Shown here piece by piece: positions 32,875 through 42,245 of a stretch of DNA of 64,000 bases; within the stretch, counting starts at the first letter, position 1; each line of letters opens with the position of its first letter. The translations under genes and the position numbers were made by a program. The stretch is from the NCBI GenBank assembly GCA_966212505.1, contig CBIHRS010000012.1, positions 62,001-126,000 of the forward strand, written 5' to 3'. The stretch is from CAMLIZ01 sp966212505. GTDB lineage: Bacteria > Pseudomonadota > Gammaproteobacteria > Burkholderiales > Burkholderiaceae_C. A model generated the notes under the pieces. That model had not been told where the DNA came from and did no database searches. It was given only the letters and a program-made list of their open reading frames with translations.

Positions 32875-34110
32875 ATGGAGCAGCGCCCGCGCCGTCAATG
32901 GTTATGGTGGCTGACGCCTGCCGCCGCGGTCGGCATCGCCTGGCTCGCGTGGACCTTCGCCGAGGAGCCGCGCGCCGCGACGGCGCCTTCGGCCACCACC
33001 TCGGCTGCAACGCCCTCGGCCAGCGCGCTCAAGACGTCGGCGCAGGCGGCACCGGCAGCAAGCAGCGTGCCCTTCACCGCCGCTGGCGCACGCGCCCGGC
33101 AGGAGCAGTTGGCGATGTGGCAGCAGCGCCTCGAACGCGCGCAGACTGCGCTCGAGGCCTACCGCAGCGCGACGCGCTACCCGCACGAATCGCGCCCCGC
33201 GGGCGAGCATCCCGACCAGATGCAGCCGAACCAGCCGGTCGCCGAGGACCATGCCTTCCGCATGCCCGGCAGCACCGGCCGCGCCGATGGCCTGCACCTG
33301 CAGACCACGCAGGAACGCGTGTTCGTGCAGGGCAGCGAGAGCGTGCGCTTCACGGTGAGCCTGCGCGACAACGACGGCAAGGCGCTGCCGCTGCGCATCG
33401 TGCGCGCTGCCGCGCGCGAGGTGCCGCCAGTCAACACCGCCTCGCTGTACCCCGAGCTGCCGCTCGAGTTCAACGACGAGGGCAATGCCGGCGACACCAC
33501 GGCCGCCGACGGCATCTACTCGGTGCAGCTGCAGCCGGCCACGCAAGGCTTCGCCGGCCTGCTCGGCCAGATCCGCGTGCAGGTGTTCATGCAATACCGC
33601 GACCTGCAGGGCTTCACCTACTTCGACATCGTCTACTCCGGCGATACGCCCGCCACCTGGCAGGGCGGCCCGCGCGAGGCGCTGGAAGACGGCTCGCTCA
33701 ACTTCTACCTGAAGGCCGACGTTCGCGAGCCCGGCCGCTACGTGGTCACCGGCCGCGTCGACGATGCCAACGGAAAGCCGTTTGCACTGCTGACCTTCAA
33801 CGAGGAACTGGCCGCCGGGCCGCAGCAGATCAGGCTCACGCTGTTCGGCAAGCTGGTGCGCGACGGCAAGCCGGCATTCCCGCTGGTGCTGCGCGATGTC
33901 GACGGCTTCCTGCTGCGTGCCGATGCCTACCCCGACCGCAAGCTGATGCCACGACTGCCGGGCAAGCTGCTCGCCAGCAAGACCTATCCACTGGCCAGCT
34001 TTGCCGATGCGGAGTGGAGCAGCGAGGAGCGCAACCGCTACCTCGGCGAGCTGGGCCGCGACGTGACACAGGCACAGGCCCGCATCGACGAACTGAGCCC
34101 CGGCCACTGA
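32875..34110 (+). CDS. Membrane-anchored protein with a beta-rich extracytoplasmic domain
   Basis: This 411-aa protein has an N-terminal membrane anchor (WLWWLTPAAAVGIAWLAWTF), an Ala/Ser/Thr-rich spacer, a helical stretch, then a beta-rich body. The body contains FNDEGNAGDTTAADGIYSVQ, a pattern seen in choice-of-anchor or Ig-like modules that respond to calcium or assemble surface proteins. It begins 10 bp after the HSAGD protein gene and may act as its folding or export partner, as lipase foldases do, though no foldase similarity is evident. The function is unknown. Confidence 0.7.
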   Translation: MEQRPRRQWLWWLTPAAAVGIAWLAWTFAEEPRAATAPSATTSAATPSASALKTSAQAAPAASSVPFTAAGARARQEQLAMWQQRLERAQTALEAYRSATRYPHESRPAGEHPDQMQPNQPVAEDHAFRMPGSTGRADGLHLQTTQERVFVQGSESVRFTVSLRDNDGKALPLRIVRAAAREVPPVNTASLYPELPLEFNDEGNAGDTTAADGIYSVQLQPATQGFAGLLGQIRVQVFMQYRDLQGFTYFDIVYSGDTPATWQGGPREALEDGSLNFYLKADVREPGRYVVTGRVDDANGKPFALLTFNEELAAGPQQIRLTLFGKLVRDGKPAFPLVLRDVDGFLLRADAYPDRKLMPRLPGKLLASKTYPLASFADAEWSSEERNRYLGELGRDVTQAQARIDELSPGH

Positions 34111-34241
34111 AGCACGCGGCGTCGCGCTGCTGTGCACTTCGACCACTTACCTTGTGGCGTTGACGCCGGCCCGGCGGGCTTCCTAGAGTCTCCCGGTCCG
34201 CCCTTTCGAGGCGGCCTCGAACATCCAACAGGGAGCCTCTC

Positions 34242-36212
34242 TTGAACATCCTTCGACCCTTGCCGGTCGCGGCTGCGGCCGCGCTCACGCTGGCCGGCGC
34301 CTGCGCCGTCGCCGGTGTCCCCTACCCCACTGCCAAGACCCCGCGCGGCCAGGATGCCGGTCCGATGGCCGCGCACGTCGGCGAACGGCCCACCACCGTG
34401 ACGGTGGCGCTGAAGCTGCGCGACGTGGACGCGGCCGAGAGCCTGCTCGCTGCCATCCACGATCCGCGCAGCGCCAGCTATCGCAAGTTCCTCACGCCCG
34501 AGCAGTTCCGCGAGCGCTTCGCGCCGACGCCGGCCGAGGTCGAGCGCGTGAGCAACAGCCTGCGCCGCCGCGGCCTCGCAGTGGAACGCGCCACCACGAC
34601 GACGCTGCATGTCACCGGCACGCCGTCGGCGCTGGAGCAGGCCTTCAGCACGCAGTTGCACACCTTCGAGGTGCCGGCGCATGACCGGCATGCCGGCTAT
34701 GCCTTCCACGCGCCCACCAGCGCGCCGCAGATGCCGGAGGAGACCGCGACGCTGGTGCACGGCGTGCTGGGCCTCAACGGCCGGCCGCATTACCACCCCA
34801 ACTTCCGCCGCACGCCGGCCAAGCTGGGCCGCGTGCGCATCGATGCCGCCGCATCGCCGGCCGCCGCGGGCGGCAACACGCCGGGCAGCTGGACGGTGAC
34901 CGACTTCGCGCGCTACTACGGCGTGACGCCGCTCTATCACCAGGGCCTGCAGGGCCATGGCCGCACGATGGGCATCGTCACGCTGGCGAGCTTCACGCCG
35001 TCGGATGCCTTCGCCTACTGGCAGGCCGTGGGTCTGCAGACCGACCCCAAGCGGCTGAGCATCGTCGACATCGACGGCGGCCCCGGCGCGCCGAGCGACG
35101 ACTCGGGCTCCGGCGAGACCGCGCTCGACGTCGAGCAGGCCGGCGGCGTGGCACCGGCCGCGAAGATCATCGTCTACCAGGCGCCCAACACCAACCAGGG
35201 CTTCGTCGACGCCTTCGCCGCGGCCATCGACAGCAACCGCGCCGAGACCCTCTCGGTGAGCTGGGGCTCGTGGGAATGGTTCAACACCGCCGAGAACGGC
35301 CCGGTGGCCGATCCCTTCACCGGTGAAACCGTGAGCGGCCTGCGCGCGATGCATGAGCTCTTCCTGCAGGCCGCGCTGCAGGGCCAGACGCTGATCGCCG
35401 CCTCGGGCGACTCAGGCGCCTACGACGTCAACGGCTCGCAGGACGGCAACGGCGTGCCGATCCTGCCGCCCTACTACAGCCTCGCGCTCAGCGTCGACAG
35501 CCCGGCGAGCGATCCCTTCATCACCGCGGCCGGCGGCACCACGCTGGCGGGCAAGCAGACCTTCACGCTGAGCGACGGCAGGCCTTTCGTCGTCGACGTG
35601 AAGGAAGAGCGCGCCTGGGGCTGGGACTACCTCGACCCGCTGTGCCAAGCGCTGGGGCTGACGCCGATCGACTGCGGCATCTTCCCGGTGGGCAGCGGTG
35701 GTGGCGTGAGCGTGATGTTCCGCCAGCCGTTCTACCAATGGGGACTGCCGGGCGTGCACCGCAGCCAGCCGAAGCAGGCGCTGGTCGACTACACCGGCGG
35801 CACGCCGCAGACGGTGTATGCGCTGCCGGCTCACTTCGCGGGCCGCAACCTGCCCGACATCTCGATGAACGCCGACCCCGACACCGGCTACACGGTCTAC
35901 TACACCTCCGACCGCAACGGCTTCACGATCGAGACCTTCGATGGCGGCACCAGCTTCGTCTCGCCACAGCTCAACGGCGTGGCCGCGCTGCTCGGCGAAT
36001 CGCTGCACGGGCGCCTGGGGCTGCTGAACGTGCCGCTGTACTTCGTGGCGCGCACCGGCGGCTACCGCGGCCCCAACGCACCGCTGAACGCGATCACGCA
36101 GGGCCGCAATGAGTTCTACCGCGCCACCAAGGGCTACAACCCCGCCACTGGCCTGGGCACGCTCAACGCCGCAGCGTTCGCGCGGGCGCTGAAGCAGCTC
36201 AGTACGAATTGA
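34242..36212 (+). CDS. S53 family serine-carboxyl peptidase (sedolisin/kumamolisin type)
   Basis: This 656-aa protein has a signal peptide, a pro-kumamolisin activation domain (about residues 45-185, with SYRKFLTPEQFRERFAPT) and an S53 catalytic domain. The triad is visible as SGSGETALDVE (E292, D296) and FDGGTSFVSPQ (S571), with the oxyanion Asp in ASGDSGA (D390). Such enzymes are secreted, acid-active endopeptidases that self-process. The start is a TTG with AGGGAG 8 bp upstream. The 3' end overlaps the convergent lipoprotein gene by 14 bp. Confidence 0.92.
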   Translation: MNILRPLPVAAAAALTLAGACAVAGVPYPTAKTPRGQDAGPMAAHVGERPTTVTVALKLRDVDAAESLLAAIHDPRSASYRKFLTPEQFRERFAPTPAEVERVSNSLRRRGLAVERATTTTLHVTGTPSALEQAFSTQLHTFEVPAHDRHAGYAFHAPTSAPQMPEETATLVHGVLGLNGRPHYHPNFRRTPAKLGRVRIDAAASPAAAGGNTPGSWTVTDFARYYGVTPLYHQGLQGHGRTMGIVTLASFTPSDAFAYWQAVGLQTDPKRLSIVDIDGGPGAPSDDSGSGETALDVEQAGGVAPAAKIIVYQAPNTNQGFVDAFAAAIDSNRAETLSVSWGSWEWFNTAENGPVADPFTGETVSGLRAMHELFLQAALQGQTLIAASGDSGAYDVNGSQDGNGVPILPPYYSLALSVDSPASDPFITAAGGTTLAGKQTFTLSDGRPFVVDVKEERAWGWDYLDPLCQALGLTPIDCGIFPVGSGGGVSVMFRQPFYQWGLPGVHRSQPKQALVDYTGGTPQTVYALPAHFAGRNLPDISMNADPDTGYTVYYTSDRNGFTIETFDGGTSFVSPQLNGVAALLGESLHGRLGLLNVPLYFVARTGGYRGPNAPLNAITQGRNEFYRATKGYNPATGLGTLNAAAFARALKQLSTN

Positions 36213-37254
36213 CCCGGGCACAGGCTCCCGGGCCGTTGAGGTCGATGCTCGACCTCACGCGCGAGAGCTTGTTGCCGTAGTCGGAGCTGAACTCGCCCAG
36301 CACGCCCTTCTCGGTGACCAGCAGGTCGAAGCCGCTGAACAGCGGCGCGCGGCCCACGATCACCGAGCTGGGCTGCTGCAGCGACTGCAGGCCCGAATAC
36401 AGGCCCACGCGCCACGTCGGCATGCCGTTGGCGTCCACCCCGTTGGGCGCCGCATAGACCAGCCGGCCGCCGAGGAAGTCATTGATGATCACGCCGCCGC
36501 AATAGGGCTGGATGTCGTCGAGCACCGTGGTGCCCTGGTACACCAGCACCTCGTTCTTCACCGCGTTGCCGCTGGGCGAGACGATGGTGGGCGGCACGTT
36601 GCCCGCTCCATCGAACTGGAAGCGCTTGACGAAATACACGTCGCTGACGAAGAGCTCGTTGCCCTTCACCCGCACACCGTTCGGATGGTGGATGCCATAG
36701 GCCGCGCCGAGCCAGTTCTTGTCGAGCCATGCGATGCGCGGCACCGGTCCGGTGAAGTCGATGGCCACGCGTGCGACGGCCGCACTCGCGAAGAGGTTGT
36801 AGTCGGCGATCAGCAGCTGGCCGGAGGGCGTGACGGCCAGGCCGTTGGGGATCGCGAACTGGTCCATCGGATCGGGCGACGGCCGCTGCACCTGCACGAA
36901 ATGCAGCGGCTGGCCCGCCTCGACCTTGGCCGCGAGCAGGTGGTTGTCGGGCGCACCCAGCAGGCCGTTCGGCCGCTGCTGGCAGGCGGTGAACACCCAG
37001 TCGCCGATCTGCGCCAGGCCCGTGAAGTTGCAGGTGCCGTTCACGTCGGCCACGGCGGCATCGGCCTGGTAGCCGGTGGCATTGCGCCGGATCTCGAACA
37101 CGCCCGTGCCGCCGGTGACGATCAACCGGCCGTCGGGCGTGAAGAGCTGGTTCTCGGCATCGGGCAGCGTCACGAGCTTGTCCTTGTCGAGGCAGGCGGT
37201 CAGCAGCGGCGCCAGCATGCACGCGGCCAGCAGCCGCCAGGTCGGGAAAGCCAT
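36199..37254 (-). CDS. Beta-propeller lipoprotein (SMP-30/gluconolactonase-like)
   Basis: This 351-aa lipoprotein has lipobox LTAC (Cys 21). The mature part has repeated strands of a six-bladed propeller, for example QLFTPDGRLIVTGGTGVFEI, FAIPNGLAVTPSGQLLIADY and GIHHPNGVRVKGNELFVSD, the last two resembling SMP-30/NHL blades. It may be a sugar-lactone hydrolase or a binding scaffold on the outer membrane; metal ligands cannot be assigned. It is convergent with the S53 peptidase gene. Confidence 0.78.
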   Translation of the reverse strand: MAFPTWRLLAACMLAPLLTACLDKDKLVTLPDAENQLFTPDGRLIVTGGTGVFEIRRNATGYQADAAVADVNGTCNFTGLAQIGDWVFTACQQRPNGLLGAPDNHLLAAKVEAGQPLHFVQVQRPSPDPMDQFAIPNGLAVTPSGQLLIADYNLFASAAVARVAIDFTGPVPRIAWLDKNWLGAAYGIHHPNGVRVKGNELFVSDVYFVKRFQFDGAGNVPPTIVSPSGNAVKNEVLVYQGTTVLDDIQPYCGGVIINDFLGGRLVYAAPNGVDANGMPTWRVGLYSGLQSLQQPSSVIVGRAPLFSGFDLLVTEKGVLGEFSSDYGNKLSRVRSSIDLNGPGACARVNSY

Positions 37255-37517
37255 CGTCGTCTCCGTGTCGGTGGATGTGGTGTTGTGGACTCAGGTGTAG
37301 CCGCTGTCGTCGCGGTGCAGCAATGGCCGCCCGGGCCAATCGAGGACCGCGGAGGCCGCCCTATCGATGGGGTCAGCCTCATTGGGCGTGACAAGCTGTT
37401 TCGAAACTGTCATCGCCCCGTCGCATTCGGGGGCTCGCCAAACCGGCCTCGCCGCGCTACCGTGCGCGGCAGCGGCCGGAGCCAGAGCCGCATGAGCGAC
37501 AACGAGAGGGGACACCG

Positions 37518-38213
37518 ATGAGCTTTGCCGAACCGCCTGCGGGGCCGGCTGCAGTCGATGGCAGCGTGGCGCTGCGCGACTACTACGCGGCCCGTGCGCC
37601 GGAGTACGACCGCGTCTACGACAAGCCCGAGCGCCAGAGCGAGCTGCGCCTGATCGAGCGCTGGCTGCCCACCGCCTTTGCCGGCCGGCACGTGCTCGAG
37701 GTCGCGGCCGGCACCGGTTACTGGACGCGCTTCATCGCACCGCAGGCCGCCACGCTGCTGGCCACCGATGCCGCGCCTCAGACGCTGGAGATCGCGCGCA
37801 GCCGCGTACGCGGCGGCAAGGTGAGCTATGCGGTGGCCGATGCCTATGCGCTGCCGGCCGAACTGGGCCAGTTCGATGCCGCGTTCGCCGGCTTCTGGCT
37901 CTCGCACGTGCCGCGGCGCGACATCGGCCGCTTCCTGCAGAGCCTGCATGCCCGGCTGAAGCCAGGCGCCAAGGTGCTCCTGCTCGACAACCGCTACGTC
38001 GAAGGCAGCAACCTGCCGATCAGCGAGCGCGATGCCGAAGGCAACACCTACCAGACGCGGCGGCTGCAGAACGGCAGCACGCACCGCGTGATGAAGAACT
38101 TCTTCGGCGAGGACGAGCTGCTCGCGACGATCCGCGGTGTGGGCTGCCGCGCGGTCTATCACCAGTGGATCCACTACTGGGCCCTGGCCTACGAGGTGGC
38201 GGGCGGCGAATAG
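37518..38213 (+). CDS. Class I SAM-dependent methyltransferase
   Basis: This 231-aa protein has the methyltransferase motif I (VLEVAAGTGYWT), the acidic residue after strand beta-2 (LATDAAPQTLEIAR), and a motif IV-like AFAGFWLSHVPRRD. It fits the small-molecule or quinone methyltransferase group; the substrate is unknown. A GAGAGGGG ribosome-binding site precedes the ATG. The 263 bp upstream, to the divergent lipoprotein, hold no gene I would call. Confidence 0.9.
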   Translation: MSFAEPPAGPAAVDGSVALRDYYAARAPEYDRVYDKPERQSELRLIERWLPTAFAGRHVLEVAAGTGYWTRFIAPQAATLLATDAAPQTLEIARSRVRGGKVSYAVADAYALPAELGQFDAAFAGFWLSHVPRRDIGRFLQSLHARLKPGAKVLLLDNRYVEGSNLPISERDAEGNTYQTRRLQNGSTHRVMKNFFGEDELLATIRGVGCRAVYHQWIHYWALAYEVAGGE

Positions 38214-38288
38214 CGGCGCAGGCAGCGGGCGGCGCGCCGCCATAATCCCTCGCGACACCGATCCAGAAGTCGCGAGGGAGTTGCCGAG

Positions 38289-39017
38289 ATGGGGCTGTTG
38301 CTGTTGTCGCTGGTGCTCACGCTGGGCACCCAGGTGTGGCTGGCGCTGTACGTCAAGCGCATCGATGTGCGCTGGGCCTGGGCCACGCTGTTCCTCGGCC
38401 CCTTCGGCGCGGCCTATCCCGCGCTGGAGAACCGCTACAACCCCGAGCTCAAGGTCACCGTCCCGTTCCTCGTCAACGCGGCCTGCACGCTGCTGCTGGT
38501 CTACAGCGGCTGGCATTTCGCGCAGCAGCTGGCTGCGGATGCCCAGCGCCGCGCCGCGCTCGAGCGGCTGAACGCACCTCAGGCGGTGGCCGAGGCCGAG
38601 GCGGCCCCCGCATCCGCGCCTGCCGTGGCAGCTGATGCAGCGTCGGCCGCCGCCTCGGCGCCTGTTGCCGCGTTGAGCGGCCCGTTCCAGTCGTTCTCGG
38701 ATGCGCTGCACGGCGCCAGCGTCACCCACACGGCCAGGCCGCTGGCCGAAGCGCCCCGCGGCGCCGACGAGGCAGTGGAGTTCCTCGTGTCGTCGACCAC
38801 CGAAGGCCAGGCCACCGACGAATTCACCGCCACGGTACTGCGCTGCAAGCTGGTGGGCACCTGCCGCAAGCTGGCCAATGCGTACATGGTCAGCAAGCAA
38901 CGCCCGCGCGTGGTGCAGAACGGGCCGATGGTGCTGATCATCCCCTACGAGGCCACGACCAACAGCAACAGCATGCAGGGCACGATGGCGGTGGTGTTCA
39001 AGCGGATGGTGTTCTGA
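38289..39017 (+). CDS. Membrane protein of unknown function
   Basis: This 242-aa protein has two membrane helices in its first 80 residues (LLLLSLVLTLGTQVWLALYV and VPFLVNAACTLLLVYSGWHF), then an Ala/Glu-rich spacer, then a soluble C-terminal domain with two Cys (LRCKLVGTCRKL). I recognise no family. Its TGA stop is the first three bases of repeat copy 2. Confidence 0.7.
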   Translation: MGLLLLSLVLTLGTQVWLALYVKRIDVRWAWATLFLGPFGAAYPALENRYNPELKVTVPFLVNAACTLLLVYSGWHFAQQLAADAQRRAALERLNAPQAVAEAEAAPASAPAVAADAASAAASAPVAALSGPFQSFSDALHGASVTHTARPLAEAPRGADEAVEFLVSSTTEGQATDEFTATVLRCKLVGTCRKLANAYMVSKQRPRVVQNGPMVLIIPYEATTNSNSMQGTMAVVFKRMVF

Positions 39018-39097
39018 GATGTCCGCCCCCACGTCGCTTCGCTTCTGCCCCCCGAGGGGGCGCTCAGCCGCCTTGGGGCGGCCCGGCGCCGGCTGAG
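39015..39097 (+). repeat. 83-bp interspersed hairpin repeat, copy 2
   Basis: It begins with the TGA stop of the preceding membrane-protein gene (TGAGATGTCC...) and ends GCGCCGGCTGAG. It keeps both stems, GCCCCC-CGA-GGGGGC and GCCGCC-TTGG-GGCGGC. The second stem is changed from AGCCGCC/GGCGGCT of copies 1 and 3 but still pairs over six bases. Confidence 0.85.
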
Positions 39098-39181
39098 GCC
39101 CGCATGTCGACATGACCATTCCTTCGTAGTCAAATCGCCGCGGCGCGCCTATGGTGCGACCCCACCACGAGGAACCTGTAC

Positions 39182-40219
39182 ATGACCCTGCATTCGTTCA
39201 AGGCGGCCGGCCTGCTGGCCGCGGCCGTTGCCCTCGGCGCCCATGCGCCCGCCGCCATGGCCGGGAAGACGCTCGATGCGATCAAGGCCCGCGGCAGCCT
39301 GCAGTGCGGCGTGAGCACCGGCGTGGCCGGCTTCTCGGCGCCCGACGCACAGGGCAACTGGAGCGGGCTCGATGCCGACACCTGCCGCGCGCTGGCCGCG
39401 GCCGTGCTGGGCGATCCGAAGAAGGTCAACTTCGTGCCGCTCAACGCTCAGCAGCGCTTCGCCGCGCTGCAGTCGGGCGAGGTCGACCTGCTCGCCCGCA
39501 ACACCACCTGGACGCTGACGCGCGACGCATCGCTCGGCTTCCACTTCACCGCCATCACCTACTACGACGGCCAGGGCTTCCTGGTGCCCAAGAAGCTCAA
39601 GATCACCAGCGCCAAGCAGCTGAAGAACGCCGAGGTCTGCGTGCAGTCGGGCACCACCAACGAGAAGAACCTCGCCGACTTCGCGCGCGCCAACAACATC
39701 AAGATCAAGCCGGTGGTGTTCGAGGCCTTCGAGGCGTCGTTCAAGGCCTTCTTCGCCGGCCGCTGCCAGGCCTACACCACCGACGTGTCGGGCCTCGCCG
39801 GCCTGCGCAACAAGGAAGCCAAGAACCCTGACGACTACGTGATCCTGCCCGACCTGATCTCCAAGGAACCGCTGGGTCCGCTGGTGCGCCGCGGCGACGA
39901 CGAATGGTTCGCCGACGTCAAGTGGGTGATCTATGCGCTGATCGAGGCCGAGGAGAACGGCATCACGCAGGCCAACGTCGACGAGCTCAAGGCCAACAGC
40001 AAGGATCCGGTGGTCCAGCGCATCCTCGGCACCTCCGAAGACACCGGCAAGCTGCTCGGCCTCGACAAGGACTGGGCCTACCGCGCGATCAAGGCCGCCG
40101 GCAACTATGGCGAGATCTTCAACCGCAACGTCGGACCCAACTCGGTGCTGAAGCTGCCGCGCGGCGCCAACAACCTCTGGAACAAGGGCGGCCTCGTCTA
40201 CGCACCTCCGGTGCGATGA
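39182..40219 (+). CDS. aapJ: General L-amino-acid ABC transporter substrate-binding protein (AapJ/BztA-like)
   Basis: This 345-aa periplasmic binding protein has a signal peptide ending ...PAAMAG and the family-3 solute-binding pattern: TLDAIKARGSLQCGVSTGVA at the start and DVDLLARNTTWTLTRDAS in the ligand-binding hinge. It would capture polar or charged L-amino acids. It overlaps the first permease gene by 4 bp (ATGA), so aapJQM is one coupled operon here. Confidence 0.94.
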   Translation: MTLHSFKAAGLLAAAVALGAHAPAAMAGKTLDAIKARGSLQCGVSTGVAGFSAPDAQGNWSGLDADTCRALAAAVLGDPKKVNFVPLNAQQRFAALQSGEVDLLARNTTWTLTRDASLGFHFTAITYYDGQGFLVPKKLKITSAKQLKNAEVCVQSGTTNEKNLADFARANNIKIKPVVFEAFEASFKAFFAGRCQAYTTDVSGLAGLRNKEAKNPDDYVILPDLISKEPLGPLVRRGDDEWFADVKWVIYALIEAEENGITQANVDELKANSKDPVVQRILGTSEDTGKLLGLDKDWAYRAIKAAGNYGEIFNRNVGPNSVLKLPRGANNLWNKGGLVYAPPVR

Positions 40220-41205
40220 GCATCCGTGGCCGGCGCATCGTCGGCCTGCTGATCCAGGCCGCGCTGCTCGTGGCGCTGGCCGCGCTGCTGGGCTGGGCGG
40301 TGCACAACGCGCTCGCCCAACTGCGCGCCCGCGGCATCCAGGCGGGCTTCGACTTCCTGCTGCAGCCCGCCGGCTTCGAGATCGGCGAGAGCCCCTTCGC
40401 CTACGACTCGTCGCAGCCGTTCTGGCGCGCCTTCGCGGTCGGCGTGAGCAACACCGTGCGCGTGGCGCTGCCCGCGCTGGTGCTGGCCACGCTGCTGGGG
40501 CTGCTGGTCGGCATCGGCCGCCTCTCCACGCATGCGCTGCTGCGCGGCCTGGCCACCACCTACGTGGAGACGCTGCGCAATGTGCCGCTGCTGGTGCAGC
40601 TGTTCATGTGGTACTTCGCGCTCAGCGAGCTGCTGCCCGCGGCCGATGCGGCACTGACGCTGCTGCCCGGCGTGTACGTCAGCAAGAGCGGGCTGTCGTT
40701 TCCCTGGCCGGTGTGGACCGAAGGCGCGTGGTGGCCCAGCGGATGGGAGTGGCCTGAGGTCGGCGGCTTCAACGTCTCGGGCGGCGCCGCGGTGACGCCG
40801 GAGTTCCTGGCGGTGCTGCTGGCGCTGGGCACCTACACCGCGGCCTTCATCGCGGAGACGGTGCGTGCGGGCATCCAGTCTGTCTCGGCGGGCCAGCGTC
40901 AGGCGGCGCAGTCGCTCGGGCTCACCGGCGGGCAGCAGCTGCGGCTGGTGGTGCTGCCGCAGGCCTTGCGCGTGATCGTGCCCAACACCACCAACCAGTA
41001 CCTCAACCTGGTGAAGAACTCGTCGCTCGCGGTGGCCATCGGCTACCCCGACCTGGTGTCGGTGACCAACACCGCGCTCAACCAGACCGGGCGCGCCTTC
41101 GAATGCATCGCGGTGATGATGTCGGTGTACCTGCTGCTCTCGCTGCTCACCTCGGCGCTGATGAACCGCTACAACGCCCGCGTGGCGCTGCGGGGCTGGG
41201 CATGA
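40216..41205 (+). CDS. aapQ: Amino-acid ABC transporter permease (AapQ-like)
   Basis: This 329-aa inner-membrane permease has a long first helix, an inserted periplasmic loop typical of the Aap/Bzt group, and the ATPase-contact EAA loop (QSLGLTGGQQLRLVVLPQAL). It pairs with the following permease as a heterodimer. ATGA overlaps join it to aapJ upstream and aapM downstream. Confidence 0.93.
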   Translation: MSIRGRRIVGLLIQAALLVALAALLGWAVHNALAQLRARGIQAGFDFLLQPAGFEIGESPFAYDSSQPFWRAFAVGVSNTVRVALPALVLATLLGLLVGIGRLSTHALLRGLATTYVETLRNVPLLVQLFMWYFALSELLPAADAALTLLPGVYVSKSGLSFPWPVWTEGAWWPSGWEWPEVGGFNVSGGAAVTPEFLAVLLALGTYTAAFIAETVRAGIQSVSAGQRQAAQSLGLTGGQQLRLVVLPQALRVIVPNTTNQYLNLVKNSSLAVAIGYPDLVSVTNTALNQTGRAFECIAVMMSVYLLLSLLTSALMNRYNARVALRGWA

Positions 41206-42245
41206 GGTCGCAGCTCTTCGGCACGCCATGGCGCGCGTTGCTGAGCCTGCTGCTGGCCGGCCTGCTGGCCTGGCTGCTGCCGCGCGTGATCGACTGGGCG
41301 GTGGTGCATGCAGTGTTCCGCGCCGACCTCGCCGCCTGCCGCGCGCTCGACCACGCAGGTGCCTGCTGGGGCGTGATCGCCGAGAAGGGCCGCGCGATCC
41401 TGTTCGGCCGCTATCCGTATGCGCAGCAGTGGCGGCCGCTCGCCGGCATGCTGCTGCTCAGCGCCGTGCTCGGGTTCAGCGCCTGGCCCAGGGCCTGGCG
41501 CACCGGCGTGCTGCTCGCGCTGTGGGGCCTGGGGTTGCCGCTGTTCCTGCTGCTGATGCGCGGCGGCGCATTCGGCCTCGAGGCGGTGCCCACCAGCCTG
41601 TGGGGTGGCCTGCCGCTGACGCTGCTGCTCTCGGTCTGCGGGCTGGCCGCGGCCTTTCCGCTCGGCGTGCTGCTCGCGTTCGGCCGGCGCTCGGGCTGGC
41701 CGGTGATGCGCAGCCTCTGCACCACCTACATCGAGCTGGTGCGCGGCGTGCCGCTGATCTCGGTGCTGTTCATGGCCTCGTTCATGCTGCCGCTGCTGCT
41801 GCCGTCCGAATGGAAGACCGATGTGCTGATCCGCGTGCTGGTGGGATTGACGCTGTTCACCGCGGCCTACCTGGCCGAGACGGTGCGCGGCGGCCTGCAG
41901 GCGGTGCCGCAGGGCCAGCTGCTGGCGGCGCGCGCATTGGGCCTCACCGAACTGCAGGTGCAGCGCGACATCGTGCTGCCGCAGGCGCTGCGCGCGGTGG
42001 TGCCGGCGCTGATGAACAGCTTCATCGGCACCTTCAAGGATTGCTCGCTGGTCAGCATCGTCAGCCTGTACGAGCTCACCGGCTCGCTCGGCTTGGCGCT
42101 CGGCGGCGATCCGGAATGGCGGCCCTTCTACCTCGAGGGCTACCTCTTCATCGCCGCGGTGTACGGGCTGCTGTGCTTAGGCATGTCGCGCTACAGCCGC
42201 TTCATCGAGCGGCGCCTGCGCGCCGCTCCCCGCCGCGCTACCTGA
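41202..42245 (+). CDS. aapM: Amino-acid ABC transporter permease (AapM-like)
   Basis: This 347-aa permease is the second of the pair. Its EAA loop reads ARALGLTELQVQRDIVLPQA, and it has the longer N-terminal region with extra helices typical of AapM/BztC. The expected next gene, the ATPase AapP, is absent; instead a convergent lipoprotein gene overlaps its 3' end by 8 bp. Confidence 0.93.
   Translation: MRSQLFGTPWRALLSLLLAGLLAWLLPRVIDWAVVHAVFRADLAACRALDHAGACWGVIAEKGRAILFGRYPYAQQWRPLAGMLLLSAVLGFSAWPRAWRTGVLLALWGLGLPLFLLLMRGGAFGLEAVPTSLWGGLPLTLLLSVCGLAAAFPLGVLLAFGRRSGWPVMRSLCTTYIELVRGVPLISVLFMASFMLPLLLPSEWKTDVLIRVLVGLTLFTAAYLAETVRGGLQAVPQGQLLAARALGLTELQVQRDIVLPQALRAVVPALMNSFIGTFKDCSLVSIVSLYELTGSLGLALGGDPEWRPFYLEGYLFIAAVYGLLCLGMSRYSRFIERRLRAAPRRAT

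Noticed and set aside
37291..37413. Possible 40-aa minus-strand peptide before the beta-propeller lipoprotein
   Set aside because: No convincing ribosome-binding site, no homology I recognise, and length is within chance for this base composition.
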